DNA of 38,028 nucleotides from Desulfobacteraceae bacterium (GTDB lineage Bacteria; Desulfobacterota; Desulfobacteria; Desulfobacterales; Desulfobacteraceae), in NCBI GenBank assembly GCA_021107575.1, contig JAIOSM010000314.1, positions 1-38,028 of the forward strand, in the 5' to 3' direction. Of the stretch, positions 33,761-38,028 are shown piece after piece (the first letter of the stretch is position 1; each line of letters opens with the position of its first letter). Position numbers and translations under genes: made by a program. Under the pieces are notes generated by a model. That model was not told the DNA's origin, did no database searches, and saw nothing but the letters and a program-made list of their open reading frames with translations.

Positions 33761-33780
33761 AGATAATATCCAATTATGAA

Positions 33781-35489
33781 TTAAATTATCCCGGCAATTA
33801 TTCCGGCGATAATATAATTAAATTCAATAATAAATCTAAATTGCATTCTGGATTTAATATTTTCTTTATCAATGACTATAGTAATATATAACATTAATAA
33901 CGGCAGGATTACAAGAAAAAACCCTAAGTTATGTATCATTTTAAAAAGAGAAGTCACAATCAGAACAACAGATATTGAAACTAAAACCTGTTTTATAATG
34001 AGAATACTTTTTTTTTCGCCGACAAAAGTGGGTACAGTTTCCTTGCCCGTGATTCTATCGCCCTGTATTCCTAAGATGTCGAGTAATGCAGTAGTGGCGA
34101 AAACAAGTCCTGTGGAAAAAGTAAATGCAATGGCAGAAGATATGATATTGCCTGAATTCGATATAGCAGGAAGAATTGAAGTTACTGTTCCCCATGCTGT
34201 GGCAATAAGAACGGTCTTTGCACCAGGTATGTCTTTTATTCGTTGTATTTTTTTAATTCCCAGAAAAGGCGGCACTATTTTTAAGTTATATGAAAGGCCC
34301 AGGATACTCATTACAAAGAGTAAAGAAAAAGAGGCGATGCCGGTTGTAAAAGATAAAAAAAGACCAGTGGCCCCAAAAATGCACGTTATGACGGCAAAAA
34401 GAATATAATTGTTTTTGTATAGCTCTGCTCTGTCAGGGTTATTATATCTGTCAGATTTTATGGCAAAAAGATTGTTTAAGACTTGCATGGATAAAATATA
34501 AAAAAAAGCAATTGCAGTATGAATAAAAATATTTTCAAAGTTTTGAATTTTTGAACAAGCATAGGTCATACAGCCTGCGCCAACAGACAACATTATATTG
34601 GTGTGTAAAAGAAAATCTCTTATTTTGAATAAAGCATTTGAGACTCTGTTTTTTTTCTGCAGCTTCTTTTCAATCTCTCTGTATGCCTTGCTGATTATCC
34701 AGTTGGGCGTTGATGCTCCCGCGGTAATTGCAATGGATTGAGCAGGGGATAACAAAGAAAGATCAAGCTCTGAAATATCTTCAACATGGAAAACTATTTT
34801 GCCTGTTTTAGTAGCAATCTTAAAAAGTCGTTTGGTATTGCCACTCTGTTTCCCGCCAAGGACAATTATGGCATCATTTTTATCTGCAATATTACGAGTT
34901 TCTATCTGTCGTTTTTCAGTAGAGTTGCAAATTGTGTTGAATATTTTATAGTTAGGATGTTTTGTTTCTACCCATGTTTCTATTTTGTTAAAAAAGATAG
35001 TATCCTGTGTTGTCTGGGCGACAATTACAGCTTTATCAAAATCAGGGAGCATATCAAGTTCTTCCATATTAGACACTATATGCCCTTTTCCGTGTGAATA
35101 GCCTACGAGGCCTTTGACTTCAGGGTGGTTTTTGTCTCCTATGATTAATACAACATAGTCTTTTTTGGCGTGTTTCTCAATAATAGATTGTACCATAATT
35201 ACCCGTGGGCAGGTTGCATTGATAACTTTGAATCCGGCATCCCATAAGGCTTTCTTTTCTTTTGGAGGTATTCCATGGGCTCTTATTAAAACTATGCCTT
35301 TGCTGTTTTCAGGAATTTGATTAAGTGTGGAGATGCCTTTTTGGGCAAGAACATCCATAACCTGGGGATTGTGTATTAAAGGTCCATATGTATAAAGTGA
35401 ATCAGAAGATGTATTTGAAGCATCAAGAGCCATTTCCACAGCTCGGCGTACGCCCATGCAAAATCCGGCTGTTTGTGCAACCGTTATTT

Positions 35490-35493
<4 letters not shown>
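33781..35493 (-). CDS. ispH: IspH (HMBPP reductase) fused to UbiA-type prenyltransferase
   Basis: 570 aa in one uninterrupted frame. Residues 1-285 are complete IspH: cluster ligands Cys12 (GFCMGV), Cys95 (NATCPRV), Cys189 (NTICNST), His41, His73, His123, Glu125 and the SGNT motif at 217-220. Residues 290-570 are a membrane domain with about eight helices and the two acidic motifs of UbiA enzymes, N340...D348...D354 (NNLFAIKSDRYNNPDR) and D472...D479 (DILGIQGDR). The IspH half makes IPP and DMAPP; the second half would prenylate an aromatic or other lipid acceptor. It overlaps parB by 4 bp. Confidence 0.9.
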
Positions 35494-37120
<1,627 letters not shown>

Positions 37121-37197
37121 TTAATTTCAATATCATAGTTTGAAAATCAGAGCAATTTTTTTTAAATTTTTAAAGAGCATTTTTTAAAAGAAAAATT

Positions 37198-37231
37198 AAA
37201 ACCCGGTACAGAATAAGCCTGTCCGGGTTTT
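37198..37231 (-). terminator. Bidirectional-type terminator after the Fe-S oxidoreductase gene
   Basis: AAAACCCGG (37198-37206) pairs with CCGGGTTTT (37223-37231), with inner ACAG/CTGT and a one-base bulge. T-rich sequence follows on both strands, so it can end transcription of the oxidoreductase on the minus strand. Confidence 0.8.
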
Positions 37232-37260
37232 AATTTTTTTATAAAATAATAATTTTTTAT

Positions 37261-38028
37261 TTACATTTCTGATTCCGGATGAAATACATCGACTCCTTTT
37301 AGGTCATCACCAAGGTATTCACGTTCGTTTGGACCTAGGATACCAAGAGACAGGCAAAGTAATGTCCACATATGAACCACAGGATAATTGCCACCATAAT
37401 GCTCGCTCAGTTCATGGATCTGAGCATGACAATTATGACAAGCTGCAATACAGTAATCAGCTCCTGTTGCCTTTATCTGGTTATCTTTGATTTTTCCATA
37501 TTCAAGCCTTTCATCTTTAAATCCTGACTGTAGGAATCCACCACCACCACCGCAACAGAAGTTGTTAGATTTATTTGGTGTCATGTCAACAAAATTTTCT
37601 TCACCAACAACTGATTTTACAACAAATCTTAAATCATCAGCAATTGAATCTCCATATGATTTACGTACAATCTGACAAGGGTCTTGAACTGTAAATTTGA
37701 TTTTTAAATCTTTGTTCCAGTCTGAGCTTACCTTAAGCTTTCCTTCCCGAATCCATTTTGCGTAATATTCATAGATATTTTTGATTTCAACTTTATGGTC
37801 TATGTTAAATTTTTTCTGTCCTGCCAGGACAGAGAATGTAACGTGCCCTCACTCAGTGTTGAGGTAGGTCTTACACCCGAGTTTATCTGCCTGGTTTAAC
37901 GTTGTTCTTGCAAGATGCTCCCAGGCCTCATCATCAGCAAGGAACATACAGTAATTTTCTCCTCCCCAGCCTTTACTGCCATATGTCCAGCTTACACCGG
38001 CCTTATGAAGGATTTTCCAGAGAGGGAC
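37261..38028 (-). CDS. CCG-domain Fe-S oxidoreductase (HdrD/GlpC-like) selenoprotein, 5' end missing
   Basis: The frame enters from beyond the window and runs 255 codons to TAA if the TGA at 37851-37849 is read through as selenocysteine. Upstream of it: GSKGWGGENYCMFLADDEAWEHL, then LGCKTYLNTE-U-GHVTFSV, where relatives have Cys in Glu-Cys-Gly-His. Downstream: a second CCG module with DPCQ, NFCCGGGGGF and CHNCH. Two CCG modules bind a noncubane [4Fe-4S] cluster in HdrB/HdrD-type subunits, which reduce disulfides or pass electrons to partner redox proteins. If the TGA is ignored, only a 107-aa fragment from ATG 37584 would be called. The partner complex lies outside the window. Confidence 0.85.
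37815..37833 (-). promoter_or_regulatory. Bacterial SECIS-like hairpin downstream of in-frame TGA
   Basis: On the coding strand, 15 nt after the TGA (37851-37849), TCTGTCCT - GGC - AGGACAGA forms eight perfect pairs with a G-first loop. The loop lies 23 nt from the TGA. Bacterial SECIS elements sit within the coding region just after UGA, with a G early in the apical loop and about 16-37 nt from UGA, so position and shape fit SelB recruitment. Confidence 0.8.

Noticed and set aside
37261-37584. A separate short 107-aa protein from ATG 37584
   Set aside because: The frame is open and clearly homologous upstream through CCG-domain sequence; the ATG is internal.

Overview
The window (about 38 kb, AT-rich) reads as chromosome of a sulfate-reducer-type deltaproteobacterium, most likely Desulfobacteraceae or a close relative. 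The basis is a selenocysteine-containing CCG-domain Fe-S oxidoreductase, the rpsP-KH-rimM-trmD-SPOUT-rplS-rnhB-yraN-rsmI gene order, a DUF362 ferredoxin, a decarboxylase-type Na+ pump and an IspH-UbiA fusion. The assignment is inferred from gene content only.

1-9000: a signalling and transport locus. A hybrid histidine kinase (cut by the window start) is followed by an NrtA/SsuA/THI5-like binding protein without a signal peptide, a SsuB/TauB-type ATPase, a Tat-exported binding protein, a SsuC/TauC-type permease, and a CheY receiver fused to a third NrtA-like domain. An acidic protein and a PP-loop tRNA-thiolation-like protein follow, then a lone receiver protein on the other strand. Three related ligand-binding domains, two of them apparently cytoplasmic and one joined to a receiver, suggest that transport and intracellular ligand sensing are coupled to two-component signalling.

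9054-16188: translation housekeeping. rlmN is divergent from a compact operon of ffh, rpsP, a KH protein, rimM, trmD, a TrmD-associated SPOUT methyltransferase, rplS, rnhB, yraN and rsmI.

16189-19204: an accessory pocket. It holds a strongly structured 158-nt element with 31 long-range base pairs (candidate ncRNA or MITE), a small secreted protein and an unknown protein bracketed by a 16-bp direct repeat, a leaderless RelE-type toxin/XRE antitoxin operon, cassette-like hairpins and a DUF2786-like protein.

19205-25495 (minus): a BMP-family (nucleoside-type) ABC importer with its promoter, followed by an M48 metalloprotease with TPR repeats whose start is unclear.

25593-31639: a cyclic-nucleotide-binding protein with OadG-like and OadB Na+ pump subunits, a DUF362 ferredoxin (minus), a cyclophilin with a strong terminator, an amidinotransferase-fold hydrolase and a PlsC-type acyltransferase.

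31646-38028 (minus): a FapA/DUF342 protein, an IspH-UbiA fusion, ParB and ParA, a terminator, and the 3' part of a CCG-domain Fe-S oxidoreductase. The last has an in-frame TGA at the normally cysteine position of a Glu-Cys-Gly-His motif, with a bacterial SECIS-like hairpin directly downstream.
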